Positions 27,310 to 36,611 of a DNA stretch of 64,000 nucleotides are shown here, one piece after another. Position 1 is the first letter of the stretch; each line of letters starts with the position of its first letter. The DNA is taken from the NCBI RefSeq assembly GCF_020179835.1, contig NZ_JAIUDA010000002.1:868001-932000 (forward strand). The letters run 5' to 3'. The notes beneath the pieces were generated by a model. That model was not told the DNA's origin. It searched no databases and was given only the letters and a program-made list of their open reading frames with translations. Both the position numbers and the translations under genes were made by a program. This DNA comes from Pantoea sp. alder81 (lineage in GTDB: Bacteria; Pseudomonadota; Gammaproteobacteria; Enterobacterales; Enterobacteriaceae).

Positions 27310-28776
27310 TTATGAACCCATGCGGTAGTTCGGTGACTCTTTGGTGATGGTCACGTCATGCACGTGGCTTTCGTTGATGCCTGCGCCACTGATGCGCACG
27401 AACTCGGCTTTAGTACGCAAGTCGTCGATAGTTGGGCAACCGGTCAGGCCCATGCAAGAGCGCAGACCGCCCATTTGCTGGTGCACGATCTCTTTCAGAC
27501 GGCCTTTGTACGCGACGCGACCTTCGATACCTTCTGGCACCAGTTTGTCAGCGGCGTTATCGGTCTGGAAGTAACGGTCTGAAGAGCCTTTGGACATCGC
27601 GCCCAGTGAACCCATACCGCGGTAGGATTTGAACGAACGGCCCTGATACAGCTCGATCTCGCCAGGAGACTCTTCAGTACCTGCCAGCATAGAACCGACC
27701 ATCACTGCGGCAGCACCCGCCGCGATCGCTTTGGCGATGTCACCTGAGAAGCGAATACCACCATCAGCCACAACCGGGATGCCGGTGCCTTCCAGCGCAG
27801 CAACCGCATCAGAAACAGCGGTGATCTGCGGTACACCCACGCCAGTCACGATGCGCGTGGTACAGATTGAACCAGGACCGATACCGACTTTCACCGCGCT
27901 CACGCCCGCTTCGGCCAGTGCCAATGCACCTGCACCGGTTGCCACGTTGCCACCGATGATGTCGAGATTCGGGTATTTAGCACGGGTTTCACGGATACGC
28001 TGCAAAACACCTTCAGAGTGACCGTGTGAAGAGTCAATCAGCAGCACGTCAACACCGGCAGCCACTAACGCATCAACACGCTCTTCGTTACCTGCACCCG
28101 CGCCAACCGCAGCACCTACGCGCAGACGGCCTTCCGCATCTTTACAAGCGTTAGGTTTACGTTCTGCTTTCTGGAAATCTTTAACAGTAATCATGCCCAG
28201 CAGGTGGAAGCTATCGTCAACAACCAGCGCTTTCTCAACACGTTTTTCGTGCATTTTCTGCAGAACGATGTCGCGTGCTTCACCCTCTTTCACGGTGACC
28301 AGACGCTCTTTTGGCGTCATCACTGCGGAAACTGGCAGGCTCAGGTCAGTCACAAAACGCACGTCACGACCGGTAATGATACCGACCAGTTCGTTGTCGG
28401 TGTTTACAACCGGATAACCCGCAAAGCCGTTGCGCTCGGTCAGCTCTTTCACTGCCGCCAGTGCGGTGGTAGGCAGTACAGTTTGCGGATCGGTCACTAC
28501 GCCACTTTCGTGTTTTTTCACTTTGCGAACTTCATCCGCCTGGCGCTCAATCGACATGTTTTTGTGGATAAAGCCCAGACCGCCTTCCTGTGCCAGTGCA
28601 ATCGCCAGACCGGCTTCGGTCACGGTGTCCATTGCAGCAGACAGCATAGGAATGTTCAGACGGATGTTTTTCGTCAGTTGGGTGCTGAGATCAGCGGTGT
28701 TAGGTAGCACAGTGGAGTGAGCTGGAACGAGCAGAACGTCGTCGAAAGTGAGGGCTTCTTTAGTGATTCTTAGCAT
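27310..28776 (-). CDS. guaB: inosine-5'-monophosphate dehydrogenase GuaB
   Basis: Oxidises IMP to XMP with NAD+, the committed step to GMP. It is 488 aa. The TIM barrel is interrupted by two CBS domains at about residues 95-205 ([12 protein letters not shown] to [12 protein letters not shown]). The catalytic cysteine loop is [13 protein letters not shown] near residue 305, and the flap includes [10 protein letters not shown]. The promoter upstream has a TATAAT, a PurR-like box and a distal CRP site. Confidence 0.98.
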   Translation of the reverse strand: MLRITKEALTFDDVLLVPAHSTVLPNTADLSTQLTKNIRLNIPMLSAAMDTVTEAGLAIALAQEGGLGFIHKNMSIERQADEVRKVKKHESGVVTDPQTVLPTTALAAVKELTERNGFAGYPVVNTDNELVGIITGRDVRFVTDLSLPVSAVMTPKERLVTVKEGEARDIVLQKMHEKRVEKALVVDDSFHLLGMITVKDFQKAERKPNACKDAEGRLRVGAAVGAGAGNEERVDALVAAGVDVLLIDSSHGHSEGVLQRIRETRAKYPNLDIIGGNVATGAGALALAEAGVSAVKVGIGPGSICTTRIVTGVGVPQITAVSDAVAALEGTGIPVVADGGIRFSGDIAKAIAAGAAAVMVGSMLAGTEESPGEIELYQGRSFKSYRGMGSLGAMSKGSSDRYFQTDNAADKLVPEGIEGRVAYKGRLKEIVHQQMGGLRSCMGLTGCPTIDDLRTKAEFVRISGAGINESHVHDVTITKESPNYRMGS

Positions 28777-28827
28777 TGCAATATCTCCACCTGGGGGCGA
28801 TTAAAACAGATAAAATATTGCCGCGGC

Positions 28828-28853
28828 ATTATACAGGCCGAAATCGATTGCCT
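28828..28853 (-). promoter_or_regulatory. guaBA promoter -10 and PurR-like box
   Basis: On the minus strand a perfect TATAAT occupies 28828-28833. Immediately upstream, 28838-28853 matches the PurR consensus at about 12 of 16 positions (AGGCAATCGATTTCGG), lying in the spacer between -35 and -10. PurR also controls guaBA in E. coli. Confidence 0.75.
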
Positions 28854-28927
28854 CCAGTGTTTTTTAGGAAAAAGTCTTGATCCTCCGGGTGAGCAATGTA
28901 GTATCGGTTGATTAACCCTCTGATTTA

Positions 28928-28949
28928 AAGTTTGATCTACATCACATGT
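28928..28949. promoter_or_regulatory. CRP site for guaBA, overlapping the xseA start codon
   Basis: The 22-bp stretch matches the CRP consensus at about 18 positions (TTTGATCTAC followed by ATCACATG). Its centre is about 117.5 bp upstream of the guaB start point inferred from the -10, the same distance reported for the E. coli guaB CRP site. It covers the xseA ATG at 28946. Confidence 0.8.
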
Positions 28950-30319
28950 CGCTACCGCCAACCGCCAATATTTTTACTGTCAGCCGCCTGAATACCACGG
29001 TGCGCCAACTGCTGGAAAATGAGATGGGCCTGGTGTGGCTCAGCGCTGAAATTTCAAATTTTACTCAGCCCTCTTCCGGCCACTGGTACTTCACGTTAAA
29101 GGATGATGGCGCACAAGTTCGCTGCGCGATGTTCCGCAACAGCAACCGTCGCGTTACTTTTCGTCCACAGCATGGTCAGCAGGTTTTAGTTCGCGCCAGC
29201 ATTACGCTGTATGAGCCGCGTGGCGACTATCAGCTGATTATTGAAAGCATGCATCCGGCGGGTGAAGGCCTGTTGCAGCAGCAGTTCGAACAGCTTAAAG
29301 CACGACTGGCGGCCGAAGGGTTATTTGATCAGCAATTTAAGCAATCGCTGCCCGATCCGGCGCGTCAGGTAGGCGTGATCACCTCCGCGACCGGCGCTGC
29401 GCTGCATGATGTGCTGCGCGTACTGCATCGCCGCGATCCGTCGCTGCCCGTGATTATCTATCCTACGCCAGTGCAAGGTGTCGATGCGCCCGCAGCCATC
29501 GTGCGCGCCATTGAACTGGCGAACCAGCGTGATGAGTGTGACGTGCTGATCGTCGGCCGTGGCGGCGGCTCGCTGGAAGATTTGTGGAGCTTTAATGACG
29601 AGCGCGTGGCGCGCGCTATCTTTGCCAGCCGCCTGCCGATCGTCAGTGCCGTGGGTCACGAAACAGACGTCACCATCGCCGACTTTGTTGCCGACCTGCG
29701 TGCCCCTACCCCTTCTGCAGCGGCGGAAATCGTCAGCCGCAATCAGATAGAGCTATTGCGCCGTTTGCAGTCACAGCAGCAGCGTATGGAAATGGCGATG
29801 GATTTCTACATTGCTGAGCAGCAGCGTCGCTTCACCCGCATTCAGCACCGCTTACAGCAGCAGCACCCGCAGCTGCGCCTGGCACGTCAGCAAACCACGC
29901 TGTTCCAGTTGCAGCGCCGCCTGGGCGAAGCGATGGATCAGCGCCTGCGCATGGCCAATCGCCAGCAGGATCGCGTGTTACAGCGCCTCAATAATCAGCA
30001 GCCGCAAGGGCGGATTCTGCGTGCGCAACAACAAATGCAGCAGTGGCAGTATCGTTTGCAGCAGGGCATGGAGAAGCAGCTCAATCACAATCGCCAGCGC
30101 TTTGGCAATCTGGCTGCACAACTGGAGGGCGTCAGTCCGCTGGCGACTCTGGCTCGCGGTTTTAGCGTGACAACGGATACCCAAGGCCAGCTGGTGAAGA
30201 AAACCCAACAATTGCATAAAGGCGATTTACTGCGCACCCGTCTGGATGATGGCTGGGTGGAAAGCCAGGTGACCGCCCTTGAGCCACAGAAATCACGCAG
30301 CCGCAAAGCACGCTCCTAG
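28946..30319 (+). CDS. xseA: exodeoxyribonuclease VII large subunit XseA
   Basis: Large subunit of ExoVII, which degrades single-stranded DNA to oligonucleotides together with XseB. It is 457 aa. An OB-fold lies at about residues 5-100 ([27 protein letters not shown]), the catalytic domain carries [14 protein letters not shown] and [18 protein letters not shown], and a long Gln/Arg-rich coiled coil runs to about residue 400. It is divergent from guaB, as in E. coli. xseB is not in the window. Confidence 0.96.
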   Translation: MSLPPTANIFTVSRLNTTVRQLLENEMGLVWLSAEISNFTQPSSGHWYFTLKDDGAQVRCAMFRNSNRRVTFRPQHGQQVLVRASITLYEPRGDYQLIIESMHPAGEGLLQQQFEQLKARLAAEGLFDQQFKQSLPDPARQVGVITSATGAALHDVLRVLHRRDPSLPVIIYPTPVQGVDAPAAIVRAIELANQRDECDVLIVGRGGGSLEDLWSFNDERVARAIFASRLPIVSAVGHETDVTIADFVADLRAPTPSAAAEIVSRNQIELLRRLQSQQQRMEMAMDFYIAEQQRRFTRIQHRLQQQHPQLRLARQQTTLFQLQRRLGEAMDQRLRMANRQQDRVLQRLNNQQPQGRILRAQQQMQQWQYRLQQGMEKQLNHNRQRFGNLAAQLEGVSPLATLARGFSVTTDTQGQLVKKTQQLHKGDLLRTRLDDGWVESQVTALEPQKSRSRKARS

Positions 30320-30366
30320 CTGAAAAACTATACTTCTGGCATGTTCCCTCACGGCCAGGAGTTCAT

Positions 30367-31380
30367 ATGACCTACAGCGTTATTCCTCCGTATATTCTTC
30401 GCAATATCATTGACCACTGCTCGGGTGCGCCACAAGAGTCTGCTCGCCGCACCCTAACTCATGTTCAGCAACTGATGGCCGAACACAACCATAAAGCGGC
30501 CAGCGCGGCCACCTCACAGCCCGGCACCGTGCTGCGTGCCATCTATGATGCTGAAAATACGCAAAATCTGCCCGGCACCTTAATCCGCGATGAAGGCCAG
30601 CCGGGCAATGGCGACGTTGCGGCTGAAGAGGCCTGGAATTATCTCGGTATCACCTACGATTTCTACTGGCAAATCTTCAAGCGCAATTCACTTGATAACA
30701 AAGGCCTGAAGCTGGATGGCACCGTGCATTACAGCAAGGAGTATCAGAACGCCTTCTGGAACGGTCAGCAGATGGTGTTTGGTGACGGCGATGGTGAGAT
30801 CTTTAACCGCTTTACCATCGCACTCGATGTGGTGGCACATGAACTCACCCACGGCGTGACCGAGAACGAAGCGGGACTGGTTTACTTCCAGCAGTCTGGT
30901 GCGTTGAATGAATCGATGTCTGATGTGTTTGGCTCGCTGGTGAAGCAGTTCCACCTGCAGCAAACGGCGGATCAGGCTGACTGGTTGATCGGTGAGGGTT
31001 TGTTAGCCGCTGGGATTAAAGGCCGAGGACTCCGCTCCATGTCCGCACCCGGCACCGCCTACGACGATCCGAAACTCGGTAAAGATCCGCAACCCGCTGA
31101 TATGGATCACTACATTGAAACCCGCGATGACAACGGCGGTGTCCATCTCAACTCTGGCATTCCCAATCGCGCGTTTTATCTCGCCGCGAAGGCGTTAGGC
31201 GGTTTTGCCTGGGAGCTGGCGGGTCAAGCCTGGTATGACACGCTCTGCGACAAGACACTGCCGCAGGATGCCGACTTCAGCACCTTTGCCCACTTTACCG
31301 TCGAGCATGGCGGTAAGCGATTTAACCGCTCGGTGGCGGAGGCGATTCAATCCGCCTGGCTACAGGTAGGCGTAACGTGA
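30367..31380 (+). CDS. protealysin-like M4 metalloprotease
   Basis: Thermolysin-family zinc protease of 337 aa without a signal peptide. The short N-terminal propeptide starts MTYSVIPPYILRNI, typical of the protealysin/grimelysin group. Zinc ligands and catalytic residues are visible: HELTH at 158-162, Glu182 in GALNESMSDVFG, and His260 in GGVHLNSG. The related Serratia enzymes cleave actin and act intracellularly or after unusual release. The next gene encodes an emfourin-like inhibitor with a 4-nt overlap. Substrates here are unknown. Confidence 0.92.
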   Translation: MTYSVIPPYILRNIIDHCSGAPQESARRTLTHVQQLMAEHNHKAASAATSQPGTVLRAIYDAENTQNLPGTLIRDEGQPGNGDVAAEEAWNYLGITYDFYWQIFKRNSLDNKGLKLDGTVHYSKEYQNAFWNGQQMVFGDGDGEIFNRFTIALDVVAHELTHGVTENEAGLVYFQQSGALNESMSDVFGSLVKQFHLQQTADQADWLIGEGLLAAGIKGRGLRSMSAPGTAYDDPKLGKDPQPADMDHYIETRDDNGGVHLNSGIPNRAFYLAAKALGGFAWELAGQAWYDTLCDKTLPQDADFSTFAHFTVEHGGKRFNRSVAEAIQSAWLQVGVT

Positions 31381-31703
31381 ATATTCAACTGACTGATGAC
31401 GCCATCATTGAACTGGCACGTGAAGGCGGCATCGCCTTTATCCCCAATCTGCGTGGCGAACGACGGTTTGCCCTGGCGCAACTGCCAGAACCGCAAAAAC
31501 AGCGGGTGTGTAACGTGCTGGAGCAAGCGCTGCCACTGGGCGAACCGGAAGATCAGGCGGCGAATCTTGGTCGCGGCGACCAGCGCTATTTTCGTATTCA
31601 AATCACCTATGCCACCCATCATGAAGCAGGCTCCATCGTGATTTTGATTCCTGAAACAGCGGCATCGCCTGAATTAGAGGCACTTTGGCGCGACGGCCAG
31701 TGA
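31377..31703 (+). CDS. emfourin-like M4 protease inhibitor
   Basis: A 108-aa cytoplasmic protein. The GTG start sits within the protease stop (GTGA overlap), so the two are translationally coupled. Size, position and body (FIPNLRGERRFALAQLPEPQ, YFRIQITYATHH) fit emfourin, the protealysin inhibitor described in Serratia proteamaculans, whose gene follows the protease gene in the same order. It probably keeps the protease inactive in the cytoplasm. The assignment rests on synteny and general resemblance. Confidence 0.82.
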   Translation: MNIQLTDDAIIELAREGGIAFIPNLRGERRFALAQLPEPQKQRVCNVLEQALPLGEPEDQAANLGRGDQRYFRIQITYATHHEAGSIVILIPETAASPELEALWRDGQ

Positions 31704-31744
31704 AGAACTCGGAGATCTCCCAAAGCAAGCTCTAACTTACTGAC

Positions 31745-31750
31745 TATAAT
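31745..31750 (+). promoter_or_regulatory. -10 element for the KGG stress protein gene
   Basis: A perfect TATAAT preceded by C (CTATAAT) and lacking a good -35 lies about 59 nt before the start codon. That pattern suits a sigma-S-dependent promoter, as expected for YciG-type stress genes. Confidence 0.5.
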
Positions 31751-31808
31751 CATTAATGTGGCTAGCTAGTCCACGTCGAAGAAAACACCCTTAGATGAGG
31801 TCTCTGCT

Positions 31809-31991
31809 ATGACACAAAAGAAGCAAAGAGGTGGTGCCGGGAACTTTGCAGAGGACCCGGAGCGCGCCAGGGAAGCAGGCAGTGCTGGCGGCAAAGTCAG
31901 TGGGGGCAATTTCAGAAACGATCCTGAAAGAGCCAGGGAAGCTGGAAGAAAAGGAGGACAAAAAAGCCGTCGCCCCTCCAAGCAGCAGTGA
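31809..31991 (+). CDS. KGG-motif general stress protein (YciG family)
   Basis: A 60-aa very hydrophilic protein with two copies of a repeat (GGAGNFAEDPERAREAG and GGNFRNDPERAREAG) ending in RKGGQKS, the stress-induced KGG motif. GAGG precedes the ATG. Family members such as E. coli YciG are sigma-S dependent and linked to stress or motility, but their molecular activity is unknown. It is followed by a strong palindromic terminator. Confidence 0.88.
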   Translation: MTQKKQRGGAGNFAEDPERAREAGSAGGKVSGGNFRNDPERAREAGRKGGQKSRRPSKQQ

Positions 31992-32038
31992 ATAAGGTAC
32001 CTTTAGGGACGTTGTGCGCCACGGATGGTTAATAAAAA

Positions 32039-32066
32039 AAAGGCCGACATCATGATGTCGGCCTTT
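32039..32066. terminator. bidirectional terminator between KGG gene and gcd
   Basis: A perfect 28-bp palindrome (AAAGGCCGACATCA and its complement) lies between the two convergent genes. On the minus strand it runs into eight T, so it is a strong gcd terminator; on the plus strand the tail is TTTCTC, weaker. Confidence 0.88.
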
Positions 32067-32080
32067 CTCATTACGGCTAC

Positions 32081-34519
32081 TTACTTGCTGTCTGGCAGCG
32101 CGTAAGCAATCACGTAGTCACCACGGTCTGGTGACTGACGTGCGCCACCCGCGGAGATCAGGATGTACTGTTTGCCATTCTTCGGCGAAACGTAGCTGAT
32201 TGGACCGCCCTGGCTGCCGACTGGCAGGCGTGCTTTCCACACTTCTTTACCGGTTGAGCTATCGAAGGCGCGCAGATAGTAATCCTGCGTACCGGCGATG
32301 AACACCAGGCCGCCCTGAGTCGCTAAGGTGCCACCCAGCGTTGGCATACCGATTGGCATCTGTGCGCGCATCTTAATACCGAATGGACCGGTATCCTGCA
32401 CGGTACCGACCGGAACCTGCCATACGATCTGGCGGGTTTTCATGTCGATAGCTGACAGCGTACCAAACGGTGGTGCCTGGCAAGGAATACCCAGCGGAGA
32501 CATGAAGCGGTTTTTGTTCACTGCATACGGGGTGCCTTTCAGCGGTACTGCGCCCATACCGGTGTTGATCGCTTCACCACCATTGCTGGCTGCGTCTTTG
32601 CTGGTGTCCTGAGGAATCATCTGCACCCACAGACCCAGACGCATGTCGTTAACGAACATGTACTGGTTGTTCGGGTCGAACGAGATGCTGCCCCAGTTCA
32701 TACCACCCAGTGAGCCAGGGAAGCTAAGTGACTTGTCGGTGTCCGGTACGGTGAACAGGCCATCGTAACGCATGCCTTTGAAGGCGATACGGCACACTAA
32801 CTGGTCAAACGGCGTAGCACCCCACATGTCAGACTCGGTCAGTTTCTGGTTGCCGATATTAGGCATCTCCACTGAGTGCGGCTGCGTTTGGGTGTACTGC
32901 TCTCTTGGAATGTGACCCTGCGGCATTGGCTGCTCTTCAACTTTCGTTAAAGGCTTGCCGGTCAGACGATCCAGAACCCAAATCATGCCGGTTTTCGCAC
33001 CGATCACGACAGCAGGCTTGGTGGTGCCATCCTTCATTGGGAAGTCAACCAGGCTCGGCTGCATTGGCAGGTCGAAGTCCCACAGATCGTTATGCACGGT
33101 CTGGTAAACCCATTTCTGCTTACCGGTTGTCGCATCCAGTGCAAGGATTGATGCGCCATAGGTGTGATCCAGTTTGGTACGTTCAGCACCATACAGGTCA
33201 ACCGAAGAGCTACCCATCGGCAGGAACACGGTGTTCATTGCCGGATCGTATGACATTGGTGCCCATGAGTTCGGGGTACTACGGGTGTAGTCTTTGCCCG
33301 GCATCAGGATGGCATTCGGGTCATCGTTGCCTGGGTCAAACGCCCAACGCATCTGACCGGTGATCACGTCAAAGCCACGCAGTACGCCGCCAGGCATATC
33401 GGTCTGGACGTTATCCGCCACACGGCCGCCAACTACCACGGTGGTGCCTGCAAGCTGTGGTGCAGACGTCAGCTGATACTGTGGATCTGGCGCAGCGCCA
33501 AGACCTTTTTTCAGGTCAACCACACCGTGGTCGCCGAAGTCTTCACAGAACTCACCGTTATCAGCGTTGATGGCAATCAGACGCGCATCGATGGTGTTCA
33601 TCAGAATACGACGCTGACAGGTATCACCTGCGGCCAGAGCTGGCGCAGGAACCGGCGTTGAGCCAGGCTGGCTTGGCTGCTGCACCGGCTTGGTCGCATC
33701 GAAATACGCCAGACCACGGCAGCGGTTCCACACTTCTGCCTGTGCGTTAATTTCACGCTTCCAGATCTGCTTACCGGTATCGGCTGCAACCGCGATCACG
33801 TTGTTGTGCGGGGTGCAAAGGTACAGAGTGTTGCCAACCTGCAGTGGTGTTTCCTGATCTTCCGCACCGTTACCGGTTGGGCTGATTGGGGTATCGCCAG
33901 TGTGGAAGGTCCACGCAACCTGCAAGTCTTTGACGTTGTCACGGGTGATCTGATCGATCGCTGCGAAACGGTCACCTTCAGGGGTGCGGCCGTAGCTGCT
34001 CCAGTCCTGCTGTGGCTTAGACTTGTCGACCGGAATCAGCGGCAGCTGTTTGCCGTCGAAAGCGACGGTTGGGTGCGGCTGGAACATCTGCACGAAAGTT
34101 GCCACCATGCCAACAGCGATGACCGCTGAGAGCACATAGGACACTTTGGCCAGAGAGCTTTTGCCTTCACGCTTACGCAGCGCAGGCCAGGTCAGGAACG
34201 CCAGCAGCATAAGACCTGCAGGCACCATCAGGCGGGAAACTAACTGCCAGAAGTGGAAGCCCGCATCGAACAGCGCCCAAATCAGGGTGCCTACGAAGAC
34301 CAGAATGAACAGGGTCACGGCGGATGATTTGCGACGGAAGAACTGAATCGCCGACAGCAACATCACAATACCGGAAATGAGGAAGTACCAGCTGCCGCCC
34401 AGAGCGACCAACTTGCCACCGCCGATCGCGAAGAACAGACCGACAGCCAGCAGGACCAGCCCGAACAATACAGACCAGATACTCAGCCCTTTAGAGGGAC
34501 GAGCGGAATTTTCTGCCAT
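32081..34519 (-). CDS. gcd: PQQ-dependent membrane glucose dehydrogenase Gcd
   Basis: Oxidises glucose to gluconolactone in the periplasm and passes electrons to ubiquinone. It is 812 aa. Five membrane helices occupy about residues 14-145, followed by an eight-bladed PQQ propeller (QDWSSYGRTPEGDRFAAIDQITRDNV, WVYQTVHNDLWDFDLPMQPSLVD, GGMNWGSISFDPNNQYMFVNDM). In Pantoea this activity drives gluconic acid formation and phosphate solubilisation when PQQ is available. No pqq genes are in the window. Confidence 0.96.
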   Translation of the reverse strand: MAENSARPSKGLSIWSVLFGLVLLAVGLFFAIGGGKLVALGGSWYFLISGIVMLLSAIQFFRRKSSAVTLFILVFVGTLIWALFDAGFHFWQLVSRLMVPAGLMLLAFLTWPALRKREGKSSLAKVSYVLSAVIAVGMVATFVQMFQPHPTVAFDGKQLPLIPVDKSKPQQDWSSYGRTPEGDRFAAIDQITRDNVKDLQVAWTFHTGDTPISPTGNGAEDQETPLQVGNTLYLCTPHNNVIAVAADTGKQIWKREINAQAEVWNRCRGLAYFDATKPVQQPSQPGSTPVPAPALAAGDTCQRRILMNTIDARLIAINADNGEFCEDFGDHGVVDLKKGLGAAPDPQYQLTSAPQLAGTTVVVGGRVADNVQTDMPGGVLRGFDVITGQMRWAFDPGNDDPNAILMPGKDYTRSTPNSWAPMSYDPAMNTVFLPMGSSSVDLYGAERTKLDHTYGASILALDATTGKQKWVYQTVHNDLWDFDLPMQPSLVDFPMKDGTTKPAVVIGAKTGMIWVLDRLTGKPLTKVEEQPMPQGHIPREQYTQTQPHSVEMPNIGNQKLTESDMWGATPFDQLVCRIAFKGMRYDGLFTVPDTDKSLSFPGSLGGMNWGSISFDPNNQYMFVNDMRLGLWVQMIPQDTSKDAASNGGEAINTGMGAVPLKGTPYAVNKNRFMSPLGIPCQAPPFGTLSAIDMKTRQIVWQVPVGTVQDTGPFGIKMRAQMPIGMPTLGGTLATQGGLVFIAGTQDYYLRAFDSSTGKEVWKARLPVGSQGGPISYVSPKNGKQYILISAGGARQSPDRGDYVIAYALPDSK

Positions 34520-34906
34520 AACAAAAACTCTCCTGAAAAAATAACGCGCTGGTGCCGGCTAACAGGTTGTAGCCGGTGACAATGCTCCTGCCAACGATGG
34601 GGGACAGGAACCAATCCGTTACGCTTTATTTTATATCTATTGGTACGGGTGCAATGCCCGTAATTCGGCGCTTGTGAGCAAGGACACATCGCAAGTGAGA
34701 GTGATTCTCGCTACAAGGCGGCAGGATTGTACCACCTGGTTCATTAGAAAGTGAACATCCATAACGAAGGAGTTACTGGGCAATAGCATTTTTGCTACAA
34801 AACCAGTCATAAGTTATTAATAAATATGAGGCTGAATCAAAGTGTAATTTTTGATGTTGAGAAGAGGTCAGAGTGGGATAGGTAGCAGGTATCGTGCGGT
34901 GGGGGC
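34520..34906 (-). promoter_or_regulatory. gcd leader: promoter candidate and leader hairpin
   Basis: This 387-bp gap has no gene. A promoter candidate reads TTCACT (34750-34755), 18 bp, TACAAT (34726-34731). The long leader contains a 7-bp stem CCGGCTA / TAGCCGG with an 8-nt loop at 34555-34576, about 36 nt before the start. CAGGAGAG is the gcd ribosome binding site. A GAGA-5nt-TCTC motif at 34697-34710 was seen but not assigned. Confidence 0.5.
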
Positions 34907-34933
34907 GAAAAAAAAGGGCCCCATCAGGGCCCT
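34907..34933 (-). terminator. der terminator
   Basis: A 7-bp stem (AGGGCCC / GGGCCCT) with a 5-nt loop is followed on the minus strand by eight or nine T, just after the der stop. Confidence 0.9.
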
Positions 34934-34940
34934 CATCAGA

Positions 34941-36434
34941 TTAACGCTTGTTCTTCTTCAGATGCGACATCAGTCGCTGGCGTTTACGCTGCTGCGTCGG
35001 TGTCAGCAGGTTGCGCTTGCCCGCATACGGGTTGTCGCCTTCTTTGAACTGAATACGAATCGGCGTACCCATGACATTCAGTGAACGGCGGAAGTAGTTC
35101 ATCAGGTAACGTTTGTAAGAATCGGGCAAATCCTTCACCTGGTTACCGTGAATCACCACGATCGGCGGGTTGTAACCACCGGCATGGGCATATTTCAGCT
35201 TCACGCGACGACCGCGCACCAGCGGTGGCTGATGGTCATCTGCCGCCATGGTCATCACGCGCGTTAACATCGCGGTGCCGACACGTTTGGTCGAGCAGTC
35301 GTAAGCTTCGGTCACGGATTCGAACAGGTTACCTACGCCGCTGCCGTGCAGTGCCGAGATAAAGTGAATGCGCGCAAAGTCGATGAAGCCCAGGCGGAAG
35401 TCCAGCATCTCTTTGACTTCATCACGCGCTTCCTGCGTCATGCCATCCCACTTGTTGACCACAATCACTAGTGAGCGGCCACTGTTCAGGATAAAGCCCA
35501 GCAGCGACAGATCCTGATCGGAGATGCCTTCACGCGCATCAATCACCAGCATCACCACGTTGGCATCTTCAATGGCCTGCAGCGTTTTGATGACGGAGAA
35601 TTTCTCAACGGTTTCGGTGACCTTGCCGCGCTTACGCACACCGGCGGTATCAATCAGCACGTATTCGCGCTCATCGCGTTCCATCGGAATGTAGATGCTG
35701 TCGCGCGTGGTGCCCGGCATGTCAAAGACCACAACGCGATCTTCGCCAAGAATGCGGTTAGTCAGCGTTGACTTGCCAACGTTAGGACGGCCAACAATAG
35801 CCAGCTTGATCGGCAATGTGGTGGGGTCGAAGTTTTCTTCTTCCTCTTCCGCCAGCGCCTTCTCGTCCTCTTCTTCTTCTAACGCAGCCCAGTAAGCGGC
35901 GTTCTCTTCTTCTTCCGTCAGCTCAACGTCTGGAACCTTTTCGTCCATCCACGGCAGCAGCGCAGCTTCCAGCAGGTTGTTCACACCGCGACCGTGTGAA
36001 GCCGCAATCGGGTGAATTTCACCCAAGCCCAGCGCATAGAAATCCAGCACTGCCGCATCAGGATCCAGACCGTCAGTTTTGTTCGCGACCAGGAAAGTGG
36101 CTTTTTCACGCGAACGCAGGTGATTGGCGATCTGCTGATCGGCCGGCATCACACCCGCACGCGCATCCACCAAAAACAGCACCACATCCGCTTCTTCAAT
36201 CGCTAACAGCGACTGTTCCGCCATGCGGTTCTCGACGCCTTCCTCGGTGCCATCGATACCGCCGGTATCAATAACAATGAATTCGCGCCCTTCCACTTCG
36301 GCGCGACCATATTTGCGATCGCGAGTCAGTCCAGGAAAATCCGCTACCAGCGCATCACGTGTGCGCGTTAAGCGGTTAAATAGCGTAGATTTTCCCACAT
36401 TGGGACGCCCAACCAGCGCGACCACAGGTACCAT
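34941..36434 (-). CDS. der: ribosome biogenesis GTPase Der (EngA)
   Basis: Essential double GTPase for 50S subunit assembly, 497 aa. Two G domains each have a P-loop: GRPNVGKST near residue 8 and again near residue 213. DTGG/DTAG and NKTD/NKWD motifs are present. A very acidic linker ([27 protein letters not shown], residues about 165-200) separates them. A KH-like domain and basic tail follow. It is the last gene of the hisS-yfgM-bamB-der cluster, separated from bamB by 177 nt and a hairpin. Confidence 0.97.
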   Translation of the reverse strand: MVPVVALVGRPNVGKSTLFNRLTRTRDALVADFPGLTRDRKYGRAEVEGREFIVIDTGGIDGTEEGVENRMAEQSLLAIEEADVVLFLVDARAGVMPADQQIANHLRSREKATFLVANKTDGLDPDAAVLDFYALGLGEIHPIAASHGRGVNNLLEAALLPWMDEKVPDVELTEEEENAAYWAALEEEEDEKALAEEEEENFDPTTLPIKLAIVGRPNVGKSTLTNRILGEDRVVVFDMPGTTRDSIYIPMERDEREYVLIDTAGVRKRGKVTETVEKFSVIKTLQAIEDANVVMLVIDAREGISDQDLSLLGFILNSGRSLVIVVNKWDGMTQEARDEVKEMLDFRLGFIDFARIHFISALHGSGVGNLFESVTEAYDCSTKRVGTAMLTRVMTMAADDHQPPLVRGRRVKLKYAHAGGYNPPIVVIHGNQVKDLPDSYKRYLMNYFRRSLNVMGTPIRIQFKEGDNPYAGKRNLLTPTQQRKRQRLMSHLKKNKR

Positions 36435-36547
36435 AACACTTGCCTCAGTTTTGAAAATAAATCGCCCGAATGGCGTGATTATAACGACATTTGCCGGAAG
36501 GCGTCAGGCTGAAGGCGCAAAGAATACCATGCCTGACAGAAAACGAA

Positions 36548-36573
36548 ACGGCCCCTGACGAATCAGGAGCCGT
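36548..36573 (-). terminator. terminator-like UUCG hairpin between bamB and der
   Basis: On the minus strand an 11-bp stem with one G-U pair (ACGGCTCCTGA / TCAGGGGCCGT) is closed by a TTCG tetraloop and followed by TTCGTTTTC. The T-run is broken, so partial termination is likely, with der also read from its own promoter. Confidence 0.65.
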
Positions 36574-36611
36574 ATAAGCGAGCAGGAAACAGGTTCCTGC
36601 AGAGCCAAATT

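Noticed and set aside
34695..34714. Fur-box-like GAGA-5nt-TCTC motif upstream of gcd
   Set aside because: Match to the Fur consensus is too poor, and iron control of gcd is not otherwise suggested.
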